8,047 nt of DNA from Paracoccaceae bacterium. GTDB taxonomy: Bacteria; Pseudomonadota; Alphaproteobacteria; Rhodobacterales; Rhodobacteraceae. Shown here one piece after another: positions 1 to 6,313 of the stretch. The translations under genes were made by a program, and so were the position numbers. The notes beneath the pieces are model-generated. The model ran no database searches, had not been told where the DNA came from, and was given only the letters and a program-made list of their open reading frames with translations. Numbering within the stretch: position 1 is the first letter of the stretch; each line of letters opens with the position of its first letter. The stretch lies in assembly GCA_027080755.1 (NCBI GenBank), contig JALWQC010000095.1, positions 1 to 8,047 on the forward strand. Reading direction: 5' to 3'.

Positions 1-2
1 CC

Positions 3-413
3 TTTCATCCGCGCGGACATCTGGGCGCGCGTCTGCTGCGTGTGACGGACATCATGCACCGCGCCGAAAAGCTGCCGCTGGTACAAACCGGCACCCCGAT
101 GAGCGAAGCCTTGCTGATCATGACAAAACAGGGTTTCGGAATTGCCGGTGTTGTTGATACACAAGCCCGGCTGACCGGCGTGATCACAGACGGGGATCTG
201 CGCCGGAACATGGAAGGGTTACTGCAACGCAAGGCCGCCGATGTCATGACAGAAAATCCGGTAACGATCCCCTCCCGCGCCCTCGCGACCGAGGCACTGG
301 GCCTGATGAACAGCCACAAGATCACCAGCGTATTTGTGACGGACACCGCGCAGGACCGCACCCCCGTGGGGATATTGCACCTGCACGACTGCCTGCGCGC
401 CGGAGTCGCCTGA
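3..413 (+). CDS. kdsD: Arabinose-5-phosphate isomerase, C-terminal CBS-domain part (partial at left edge)
   Basis: This is the last 136 codons of a KpsF/GutQ-family D-arabinose-5-phosphate isomerase, which converts ribulose-5-phosphate to arabinose-5-phosphate in the cytoplasm, the first step towards the Kdo sugar of lipopolysaccharide. The frame is open from base 3. The first residues, FHPRGHLGARLL, match the family linker after the SIS domain (usually FHPGGxLGxxLL), so the GTG at 42 is internal and not the start. Two CBS repeats follow at about fragment residues 14-65 and 70-132. The first ends in GVITDGDLRR, the usual end of the first CBS repeat in this family; the second begins AADVMTENPVTI. 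The catalytic SIS domain lies outside the window, so its active site cannot be checked. The stop is followed after 3 nt by lptC, as expected for a Kdo/LPS export operon. One oddity is Arg in place of the second Gly of FHPGG. Family assignment is firm. Confidence 0.92.
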   Translation, partial: FHPRGHLGARLLRVTDIMHRAEKLPLVQTGTPMSEALLIMTKQGFGIAGVVDTQARLTGVITDGDLRRNMEGLLQRKAADVMTENPVTIPSRALATEALGLMNSHKITSVFVTDTAQDRTPVGILHLHDCLRAGVA

Positions 414-416
414 GCC

Positions 417-1055
417 ATGTTGAAACGCACCCTGAACTATTCCCGCTTCATATCCTTGCTGAAAATCATCCTGCCGCTGATCGCTATCGGCCTGATGGCA
501 ACGGTTTTCCTGTTCACAAAGGAACGCACGCTGGACGGCGGGCTGCAATTTTCCAAAGCGGATTTCGTGGCGCTGCAATCGGGCATGCAGGTCACCAAGC
601 CCCGCTTTTCCGGCAGCAACGCCAACGGCGACATCTATGATTTCACGGCCGAGGTTCTGCACCCCGACGCCCCCAAGCCGACCAAGGTTACCGCAACCGG
701 CCTGTCGGGGGAAATCCGCCTGTTCGACGGCCAGACAATCGAATTGGCCGCCCGCAACGCCGAAGTGGACCTGAAGGCACGCACAATCCGCTTTGACGGG
801 GGCACAACGGTTGTGTTCTCCGACGGGCTGCGCGGGGAATCGCAGCAGGTGTTTGCCGATCTCGATACCGGACAACTGAACACGGACGGGCCGGTTACCG
901 CCAGCAGCCCGATGGGCAAAATAGAGGCGGGTAACCTGAAAACCGAAACCATTCGTCAAGGCGAGGCAGAAAAGCGGATGATTTGGTTTGAGAATGGCGT
1001 TAAGCTCGTGTTTAATATGACAACCCCGAATGACGACAAGGCAGGCAGCGAATGA
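417..1055 (+). CDS. lptC: LPS export ABC transporter periplasmic protein LptC
   Basis: LptC is a bitopic inner-membrane protein that takes lipopolysaccharide from the LptB2FG extractor and passes it to LptA in the periplasmic bridge. The 212-residue product has a short basic N-terminus (MLKRTLNYSR), one hydrophobic segment at about residues 13-33 and then a long beta-rich periplasmic part, the expected LptC layout. It is somewhat longer than the E. coli protein of about 190 residues, which is common in alphaproteobacteria. LptC sequences are poorly conserved, so the call leans on topology and on position between kdsD and lptA-lptB. The ATG at 417 lies 3 nt after the kdsD stop, with GGAG at 402-405 as a rather distant ribosome-binding site. 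The 3' end overlaps the lptA start as ATGA (1052-1055), suggesting coupled translation. Confidence 0.88.
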   Translation: MLKRTLNYSRFISLLKIILPLIAIGLMATVFLFTKERTLDGGLQFSKADFVALQSGMQVTKPRFSGSNANGDIYDFTAEVLHPDAPKPTKVTATGLSGEIRLFDGQTIELAARNAEVDLKARTIRFDGGTTVVFSDGLRGESQQVFADLDTGQLNTDGPVTASSPMGKIEAGNLKTETIRQGEAEKRMIWFENGVKLVFNMTTPNDDKAGSE

Positions 1056-1564
1056 ACAAATCCTTTATTTTCGGCGTAGTTTTAAGCGTGATAACCGCCC
1101 TGACCTTCCAGCAGGCTTTGGCGCAGGGTGCGCAAGTGCCGTTTTCCGGCCTGAAACCCGGGACCGATACGCAGGTGGAGGTCACGGCAGATACCCTCGG
1201 GATCGACCAGACCTCCGGCAAGGCGGTGTTTTCCGGCAATGTTGTTATCGGCATCGACGGTATGCGCCTGACCGCCGACAAGGTAGAGGTCGTCTATCAG
1301 GATCTGAATGCGGCGGCGACCGGGGCCATTTCCAGGCTTGTTGCCTCGGGGCATGTGGTGTTTACCAACGGGGCCGAGGCGGCCGAAGCGAATTTCGCGG
1401 ATGTGGACCTTGACAGCGGCATCATCATCATGACCGGCGACGTTATCCTGACACAGGGGCAAAACGCGCTGTCGGGACAGAAAATGCGTATTGATCTGAA
1501 TGCCGGAACCGCCAAGATCGAGGGCCGCGTGCAAACCATCCTGAAAACCGGGGCCGGAAATTGA
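1052..1564 (+). CDS. lptA: LPS transport periplasmic protein LptA (OstA-like)
   Basis: LptA forms the periplasmic beta-jellyroll bridge that carries lipopolysaccharide from LptC to LptD at the outer membrane. The 170-residue product starts with a signal peptide: MNKS, a hydrophobic core to about residue 18, and a likely cleavage after ALA at residue 24 (QALA|QG). The mature part has the OstA-type repeated strands VEVTADTLGIDQTSGKAVFSG and MRLTADKVEV, followed by ASGHVVFTNG. These describe stacked short beta strands with the recurring pattern of a D/T-rich turn, GxxxFxGNV and LxADKVEV. Length fits LptA (about 160-190). The ATG at 1052 is within the ATGA overlap with lptC and has AGG at 1043-1045, and the signal peptide begins directly at this Met. 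The 3' end overlaps the proposed lptB start as TTGA. It is very likely co-transcribed with its neighbours. Confidence 0.93.
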   Translation: MNKSFIFGVVLSVITALTFQQALAQGAQVPFSGLKPGTDTQVEVTADTLGIDQTSGKAVFSGNVVIGIDGMRLTADKVEVVYQDLNAAATGAISRLVASGHVVFTNGAEAAEANFADVDLDSGIIIMTGDVILTQGQNALSGQKMRIDLNAGTAKIEGRVQTILKTGAGN

Positions 1565-2319
1565 CGGCGGCGGCGACTCTGGACGTCAGGGACGGAAATG
1601 CGGGGCTGGTTGTCTCGCATATGGGGAAGAGCTACGGCAAAAAGCCGGTCCTGCGCGATATGTCGATGACCCTGCAACGGGGCGAGGTCGTGGCCCTGCT
1701 TGGCCCGAACGGCGCCGGCAAAACCACCTGTTTCTATTCCGTCGCCGGTCTGGTCATGCCCGATTCCGGCGAGGTTCTGATCGACGGCGTCGATGCCACC
1801 AACCTGCCGATGTATCGTCGCGCCAAACTGGGCATCGGCTATCTGCCGCAAGAGGCCAGCATCTTTCGCGGGTTGTCCGTGCAAAACAACATCCGCGCGG
1901 TGTTGGAGCTACACTTCAAGGACAAACACAAGCGCGAACAGATGCTAGAGGAACTGATGGGCGAATTTTCCATCACCCACCTGCGCCGCGCGCCCTCGCT
2001 TTCCCTTTCGGGGGGGGAGCGGCGCCGCGTGGAAATCGCGCGCTGTCTGGCCGGACAACCCAAATATGTGCTGCTGGACGAGCCTTTCGCCGGCGTGGAT
2101 CCGATCGCCGTCGGTGAAATCCGCGATCTGGTGGCGCACCTGAAAGACCGCGGAATCGGGGTGTTGATTACGGATCACAACGTGCGCGAAACCCTCGATA
2201 TCGTCGATCGGGCCTATATTCTGCATGACGGCAAAGTCCTGAAAAGCGGCACGCCCGAGGAAGTCGTGCAGGACAGCAATGTGCGCCGCGTCTATCTTGG
2301 CGAACAATTCCAGTATTAG
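1561..2319 (+). CDS. lptB: LPS export ABC transporter ATP-binding protein LptB
   Basis: LptB is the cytoplasmic ATPase of the LptB2FG transporter; its ATP hydrolysis drives lipopolysaccharide extraction from the inner membrane. The 252-residue product has a full set of ABC motifs: Walker A GPNGAGKT (48-55), Q-loop LPQEAS with Gln97, signature LSGGE (149-153), Walker B YVLLDEPFAGVD (169-180, catalytic Glu174) and H-loop His206 in ITDHNVRE. The strings FAGVDP and DHNVRETL are characteristic of LptB. The start is taken as TTG at 1561 because the only near Met (codon at 1621, residue 21) would remove the first beta strand (GLVVSHMGKSY), and TTG gives a 4-nt overlap with the lptA stop. An 8-G run (2010-2017) encodes the SGGE of the signature motif. 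Gene identity is secure; the exact start is less so. Confidence 0.96.
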   Translation: MTAAATLDVRDGNAGLVVSHMGKSYGKKPVLRDMSMTLQRGEVVALLGPNGAGKTTCFYSVAGLVMPDSGEVLIDGVDATNLPMYRRAKLGIGYLPQEASIFRGLSVQNNIRAVLELHFKDKHKREQMLEELMGEFSITHLRRAPSLSLSGGERRRVEIARCLAGQPKYVLLDEPFAGVDPIAVGEIRDLVAHLKDRGIGVLITDHNVRETLDIVDRAYILHDGKVLKSGTPEEVVQDSNVRRVYLGEQFQY

Positions 2320-2328
2320 GGCGCCGCG

Positions 2329-3636
2329 ATGTCCCTGCGCCCGCGGCTGGAACTGAAGCAGACCCAGCGTCTAAGCATGACGCCGCAGCTGCGTCAGGCA
2401 ATCCAGCTGCTGCAAATGACCAACACGGAACTGGCGGCCCTGCTGGAAGCCGAGGCCGAAAAAAACCCCCTGCTAGAGGTCATCCCCCCCGCTCCGGCAC
2501 GCCAGCCCCCTACCCATACGCCAGCGCATGGAGCAGGTGGAGATTTTGATCCGGCGCAGAATATTGCCGCCAAGCCCGGCCTGCGCGAGGAACTGACCGC
2601 CCAGATCCGCCAGTCCGAGCGCGACCCCGCCCGTATCGCGCTGGCCTGTCATCTGATTGACGAACTGGACGAAAACGGGTTTCTGGGCCAGTCCGTCAGC
2701 GCCATCGCCGCCCGTCTGGGCCAGCCCCCCACCGCCGTTTCCGACGCTTTAACCCTGCTGCAATCCTGTGAGCCGACCGGAATCGGGGCGCGGGATTTGC
2801 AGGAATGTCTGCGCCTGCAACTGGTGGAAAACGGGCAGGACAGCCCCGAACTGCTGGCCCTTGTCGGGCACCTGGATTTGCTGGCCAGTGGCGATTTTGC
2901 AAAACTTTCCAAAATTCTGGGGATCAGTGCAGAGGCCCTCGATCAGGCGGTTTCGACGATCCAGCGACTGAACCCGCGCCCGGCCTCGGGCTATGATCAT
3001 AACATGGCGCAAACCGCCGTCCCCGATATTTTTGTCACCCGCTCGCAGGACGATACATGGCGGGTAGAGCTGAACACAAATGCCCTGCCCAAGGTTCTGG
3101 TTAATGAAAGCTATACGGCAGAGGTTTCCGCCGGCAAAACCCGGGAATATCTGGCGGAATGTCAGGCGAACGCGCGGTTTCTGGTGCGCGCAATGGACCA
3201 GCGCGCCAAAACCATGCTGCGGGTTGCCACGGCGGTTGTCACCCACCAAAGCCGGTTTTTTGATTCGGGCCTGTCCCGCCTGCGCCCCCTGACCCTTGCG
3301 GAAATCGCCACTACGCTCGACCTGCACGAGGCCACGGTCAGCCGCGTAACCCGCGGGAAATTTCTGGAATGTCCGCGGGGAAATTTCCCGATGCGCTTCT
3401 TTTTTGCCGGTTCTGTCGCCAGCGCGGACGGCACCGCCCCCGTGGCCACCCCCGTCGTTCAGGACCGCATCCGCGCGCTGGTTGCGCAGGAAACCGCTGA
3501 AAACGTGCTGTCGGACCTCGAAATAGTAAAAACTTTACAGGCCGAGGGCATACATATTGCGCGCCGGACCGTTGCGAAATATCGTAACAGCATGGGCATT
3601 GCATCTTCGAGTCGCCGGCGCCGGAAATTGTTGTAA
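2329..3636 (+). CDS. rpoN: RNA polymerase sigma-54 factor RpoN
   Basis: Sigma-54 directs RNA polymerase to -24/-12 promoters and needs AAA+ enhancer-binding activators. The 435-residue product has all three family regions. The Gln/Leu-rich region I lies at about residues 1-50 (LELKQTQRLSMTPQLRQAIQ, ending EKNPLLEV). A short Pro/Ala/His-rich linker at about 52-80 replaces the acidic region II. The core-binding and DNA-binding region III includes the helix-turn-helix at about 321-351 (LTLAEIATTLDLHEATVSRV) and the RpoN box ARRTVAKYRN (411-420). In the box the usual final Glu is Asn. The protein is shorter than E. coli RpoN (477), mainly through the linker, as is usual in Rhodobacterales. ATG lies 9 nt after lptB, with AGGG at 2318-2321 overlapping the lptB stop. 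Its position after lptB and before hpf-ptsN marks it as the core-genome copy, not a nif-associated paralogue. Confidence 0.97.
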   Translation: MSLRPRLELKQTQRLSMTPQLRQAIQLLQMTNTELAALLEAEAEKNPLLEVIPPAPARQPPTHTPAHGAGGDFDPAQNIAAKPGLREELTAQIRQSERDPARIALACHLIDELDENGFLGQSVSAIAARLGQPPTAVSDALTLLQSCEPTGIGARDLQECLRLQLVENGQDSPELLALVGHLDLLASGDFAKLSKILGISAEALDQAVSTIQRLNPRPASGYDHNMAQTAVPDIFVTRSQDDTWRVELNTNALPKVLVNESYTAEVSAGKTREYLAECQANARFLVRAMDQRAKTMLRVATAVVTHQSRFFDSGLSRLRPLTLAEIATTLDLHEATVSRVTRGKFLECPRGNFPMRFFFAGSVASADGTAPVATPVVQDRIRALVAQETAENVLSDLEIVKTLQAEGIHIARRTVAKYRNSMGIASSSRRRRKLL

Positions 3637-3689
3637 GCACCCTCTGGATATCCCTCCGGTTGACGCCTAGATACACAGTGTTACAGCGG

Positions 3690-3718
3690 TTGACTCTTTG
3701 TCGAAGCCGCCCTAGGTT
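3690..3718 (+). promoter_or_regulatory. Candidate sigma-70-type promoter for hpf-ptsN
   Basis: TTGACT at 3690-3695 is a strong -35-like hexamer. At the optimal 17-nt spacing lies TAGGTT (3713-3718), which keeps the T, A and final T of a -10 element; weak -10 boxes are common in alphaproteobacteria. It sits in the only long gap of the plus-strand block (3637-3788). Transcription from it would start near 3725 and give a leader of about 64 nt for hpf. This is read from sequence only; a transcription start map would decide it. Confidence 0.42.
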
Positions 3719-3730
3719 CCGCGCTTCTGC

Positions 3731-3762
3731 GGAGCCGGGAATATTAACCCAACGTCGGCTCC
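3731..3762 (+). repeat. Inverted repeat in the hpf leader
   Basis: GGAGCCG (3731-3737) and CGGCTCC (3756-3762) are perfect 7-bp inverted arms separated by an AT-richer 18-nt loop. The pair lies between the candidate promoter and the hpf ribosome-binding site (GGGGAG at 3778-3783). A second, shorter hairpin, CCGC (3719-3722) with GCGG (3729-3732), shares bases 3731-3732 with the left arm, so the two cannot form fully at once. There is no T-tract after the right arm, which argues against a rho-independent terminator. It may be an RNA structure or an operator; no function is shown. Confidence 0.4.
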
Positions 3763-3788
3763 TTGCCGGCCATTTACGGGGAGAGACC

Positions 3789-4370
3789 ATGATAACCCAG
3801 ATCAGCGGAATACACCTTGATATAGGCGACGCATTGCGTAGCCATGTCGAAGAAAAACTTAAGGACTCGATCAAGAAATACACGGTCAGCGAACGGCCGA
3901 TCGATGCCAAAGTGACCTTTTCCAAGGACGCGCACGAGTTTCTTTGCGAAATCTCCGTTTATCTGTCCACCGGCCTGAACGCCGTTGCCAAGGCCCGTGC
4001 CAACGATATCTATGACGCCTTCGAGGGCGCCGTGAATCGTCTGGAAAAACAGCTGCGCCGCTACAAGCGCCGTCTGAAGGACCACCACAAGAACCGCCGC
4101 AAGCCGATCGAAACCATCGGCGCGCCTTCCTATGTTCTCGAAGCACCGAAAAACACCGGGGAAGACGAACCCGAAACCCTGCAGCCCGTCATCGTGGCCG
4201 AGACGGAAACCCCCGTCCAGACCCTGTCCGTGGGCGAGGCCGTCATGCAGATGGAACTCGGCGATGTGGAAATGCTGGTGTTTCGCAATGTCACCCACGG
4301 CGGGGTGAATGTTGTGTATATCCGTGAAGACGGAAATATCGGCTGGATTGATCCGCGCAACATCAAATAG
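3789..4370 (+). CDS. hpf: Ribosome hibernation-promoting factor, long form
   Basis: Long HPF binds the decoding region of the 30S subunit in stationary phase and joins two 70S ribosomes into a translationally silent 100S particle. The 193-residue product has the N-terminal S30AE/RaiA fold at about residues 1-105 (ISGIHLDIGDALRSHVEEKL, then the basic helix LEKQLRRYKRRLKDHHKNRR at 85-104). An acidic, Pro-rich linker follows at about 118-140. The C-terminal dimerisation domain lies at about 141-193 (LSVGEAVMQMELGDVEMLVF, ending VVYIREDGNIGWIDP). Length fits long HPF (about 180-200), not the roughly 95-residue short form of E. coli. The frame stays open upstream to 3660, but the ATG at 3789 has a good ribosome-binding site and begins with the family N-terminus. 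It is followed after 33 nt by ptsN, and the two are likely co-transcribed. Confidence 0.95.
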   Translation: MITQISGIHLDIGDALRSHVEEKLKDSIKKYTVSERPIDAKVTFSKDAHEFLCEISVYLSTGLNAVAKARANDIYDAFEGAVNRLEKQLRRYKRRLKDHHKNRRKPIETIGAPSYVLEAPKNTGEDEPETLQPVIVAETETPVQTLSVGEAVMQMELGDVEMLVFRNVTHGGVNVVYIREDGNIGWIDPRNIK

Positions 4371-4403
4371 TCCAGAAACGACCCAACCAACCAGAGATCT
4401 GAC

Positions 4404-4868
4404 ATGGAACTTTCCAGAATCCTGTCGGCCGACGCTGTGATTGCACAGTTCAAGGCCTCCAGCAAAAAGCGGCTGTTGCAAGAGATTGCGCAAGTGGCCG
4501 AGTCCGTCTACGGGCTGCCCTCGCGCGAAATCTTTGCCGCGATTCAGGAACGCGAATTGCTTGGTCCGACCGGCATGGGGAACGGTGTCGCCATTCCCCA
4601 TGCCCGTTTGCCGGGTCTTGACGGTGTCAAAGGGGTGTTCATCCGGCTGGAAAAACCGGTCGATTATGAATCTGTTGACCGTCAGCCCGTCGATCTGGTT
4701 TTTGCCCTGTTTGCCCCCGAAGGGGCCGGGGCCGACCATCTGAAGGCCCTTGCGCAGGTATCCCGAACCCTGCGGGATCCGGCCGTTTGCACGAAGTTGC
4801 GGTCCTCGGACGATCCGAATGCGCTTTTTGCTATTCTGACGACAGATCAGACGTCCAGAGCGGCCTGA
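4404..4868 (+). CDS. ptsN: Nitrogen-PTS EIIA protein PtsN (EIIA-Ntr)
   Basis: EIIA-Ntr is the terminal phosphoacceptor of the regulatory phosphotransferase chain EI-Ntr, NPr, EIIA-Ntr. It moves no sugar and instead controls potassium transport and other targets according to its phosphorylation state. The 154-residue product is a single PTS EIIA type-2 domain over its whole length. The phospho-accepting His66 lies in GNGVAIPHARLPG, preceded by the family segment IQERELLGPTGMG. Length matches E. coli PtsN (163). ATG at 4404 follows hpf by 33 nt; only a weak AGAGA (4393-4397) serves as ribosome-binding site, so coupling to hpf may help. Neither npr nor rapZ follows, unlike E. coli. The last 22 nt overlap the 3' end of the convergent sulfotransferase gene, so ptsN transcripts must end inside that gene or run through it antisense. 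Confidence 0.95.
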   Translation: MELSRILSADAVIAQFKASSKKRLLQEIAQVAESVYGLPSREIFAAIQERELLGPTGMGNGVAIPHARLPGLDGVKGVFIRLEKPVDYESVDRQPVDLVFALFAPEGAGADHLKALAQVSRTLRDPAVCTKLRSSDDPNALFAILTTDQTSRAA

Positions 4869-6313
4869 TAATCATCAAACCCGAAACGGGTGTAATCCAT
4901 CCCGTAGACCTTGCGCGTCAGGTTTTCCGTCTGGCGCGTATAAACAGCGTCCAGCGGAAACTCATAATCCGGCTGTAGCGGCGGCTCCAGTTGTGGCCGC
5001 TCTATATCCAGCATCGTTTCGGCATATCGAAACGCCGCATCCAGCCGCCCCTCATAGGCAATCAGCGACACCGGCACGGCCGTATTGAAACCGGTCACAA
5101 AGGCCATTTGCGGCGCCCAGAGCCCGTCTATGCGGATGCTGGTCTGCCCTGCCAGATTACTTTTCAAAAACCGCAAAAACCCGTGAAAAGCAGCGCGGTG
5201 GTCCTTTAGCGCATAGGTTTCCCCCCTGGCCGGCAGCTCCAACCCGTAATTGTCGATCAACTGCCGGCGGATCACATCATATCCCCCCGGTCCGGTCGGA
5301 AAAATTTTGGTCATAAAGGCAAAATACGCCCGCACCACCGGATGCCGCACAGCCGTCAGGGTGATCAAACCGGGGTTGGCCTGCATCCATTCAAACAGGG
5401 TCCGCCGGTTATGCCCCGTGTGCAGGGCCGTTCCGTCATCAACAGCGGCCTGCATATCTTCGATCGGCTGGCCACCATCAAGCGCGTGCATCCAGCGCAG
5501 CACCTCGCCCGTGGGGCCGCCCGGGATCGGGGCAAACAGCACAGGATGGGCCAGACAGCTGACCATTTTGGGGATATTGGCCCGTAACACGGGATGTTCC
5601 GGCATCATGCGACCCTTGTCCCCCACGGGAACAGCGGCCTGCATTTCGGCAAAATTTTCCACCTTTTCCGACAAGGGTTCGGGGTTCTGGCGGCGGATGT
5701 TTTCCTTCAGCTTTTTCAGGCGCCCCTCGGCCCCCAGAAACCGCGCCAGCCCGTTCAGAACCGCAACATCCTTTTGCGCCGGATATTCCAGATCAAAGGC
5801 CGTCTGCCCGCTTTCCTGCAATATCTTGCGGATCCGGTCGAAATAGGCCTGTTTTTCCTGCCGGAAGGCAGCAAATTCCGCCGCATCGAAACGCACCTTG
5901 GTATGTTTGCGGTGCGGGGCGTTATGCAGCAACCACTGGTCGGTTTTGCGGGCGATTTTCAGGGAAATATAACTGTCCAGAAGATCCCGCCGCAGGATAA
6001 TTTTCGCACAGCTTTCATCCTGTAAAACCTTGTCCAGAATGCGCGGGTCGTGACCGTCAAAAATGCGGAAACCGGCAATTCCTGTTTCAGTGGCCCCGAT
6101 CATCGCATCCAGAAGGGATTCGGGCGATTTTTCGCGTTTTGACAGGGAAAACCCGAAGGTTTCCGCATCTTTCGGCGCGCCGATAAAAGCCGGATTGAAC
6201 AGTTCCCCGTAACAGCGGATGTCGGGGAACTGGTTCAGGGACTGTTCCAGCAGGTTCGACCCCGACCGCATGGTTCCCAGAATGACAAAGTACCGGAATT
6301 TCTGTTGGCTCAT
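4847..6313 (-). CDS. Two-part sulfotransferase (NodH/Stf0-like N-half, degenerate Sulfotransfer_2-like C-half)
   Basis: This 488-residue protein is a probable cytoplasmic PAPS-dependent sulfotransferase; no signal peptide or membrane segment is visible. The N-half (about 1-235) carries the 5'-phosphosulfate loop ILGTMRSGSNLLEQSL (11-26), then CYGELFNP (34-41), and a 3'-phosphate segment KIILRRDLLDSYISLKIA (104-121) with Arg108/109 and Ser114. These resemble LPS/Nod-factor sulfotransferases (NodH, Stf0). The C-half (about 245-488) looks like a second fold of the Sulfotransfer_2 type: LFAPIPGGPTGEVLR (259-273) and LTAVRHPVVRAYFAF (319-333). In it the usual phosphosulfate-loop Lys after PIP is Gly265 and the usual Ser of the second motif is Phe331, so it is probably not catalytic. 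ATG at 6313 overlaps the glycosyltransferase stop as ATGA and has no Shine-Dalgarno, implying coupled translation. The acceptor is unknown; a glycan is the best guess from context. Confidence 0.8.
   Translation of the reverse strand: MSQQKFRYFVILGTMRSGSNLLEQSLNQFPDIRCYGELFNPAFIGAPKDAETFGFSLSKREKSPESLLDAMIGATETGIAGFRIFDGHDPRILDKVLQDESCAKIILRRDLLDSYISLKIARKTDQWLLHNAPHRKHTKVRFDAAEFAAFRQEKQAYFDRIRKILQESGQTAFDLEYPAQKDVAVLNGLARFLGAEGRLKKLKENIRRQNPEPLSEKVENFAEMQAAVPVGDKGRMMPEHPVLRANIPKMVSCLAHPVLFAPIPGGPTGEVLRWMHALDGGQPIEDMQAAVDDGTALHTGHNRRTLFEWMQANPGLITLTAVRHPVVRAYFAFMTKIFPTGPGGYDVIRRQLIDNYGLELPARGETYALKDHRAAFHGFLRFLKSNLAGQTSIRIDGLWAPQMAFVTGFNTAVPVSLIAYEGRLDAAFRYAETMLDIERPQLEPPLQPDYEFPLDAVYTRQTENLTRKVYGMDYTRFGFDDYQAALDV

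Noticed and set aside
42..413. A complete small CBS protein starting at GTG 42.
   Set aside because: The frame is open to the window edge and the residues before 42 match the KdsD linker, so this is the end of a larger gene.
219..959. Long minus-strand open frame opposite kdsD and lptC; similar long opposing frames occur under lptA-lptB, hpf-ptsN, and on the plus strand across 5250-7155.
   Set aside because: They lie opposite well-supported genes, have Gln/His/Arg/Gly-rich compositions typical of shadow frames in GC-rich DNA, and show no domain motifs.
3646..3653. GGATATCC palindrome just after rpoN, considered as an operator or terminator stem.
   Set aside because: An 8-bp palindrome with no loop and no T-tract is expected by chance and matches no site I recognise.
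3757..3770. GG-N10-GC spacing in the hpf leader, as in a sigma-54 promoter, attractive because rpoN is next door.
   Set aside because: The conserved TT before the -12 GC and the CAC after the -24 GG are missing, and transcription would start almost at the ATG.
3660..3788. Upstream extension of hpf starting at TTG 3660, adding 43 residues.
   Set aside because: The extra part does not resemble any HPF N-terminus, covers the likely promoter and lacks a ribosome-binding site, while the ATG at 3789 has a good one.
4879..4891. Small hairpin ACCCG-AAA-CGGGT just past the ptsN stop, considered as a terminator.
   Set aside because: The stem is only 5 bp with no T-tract on the plus strand, and it lies within the coding end of the sulfotransferase (residues around RFGFDD).
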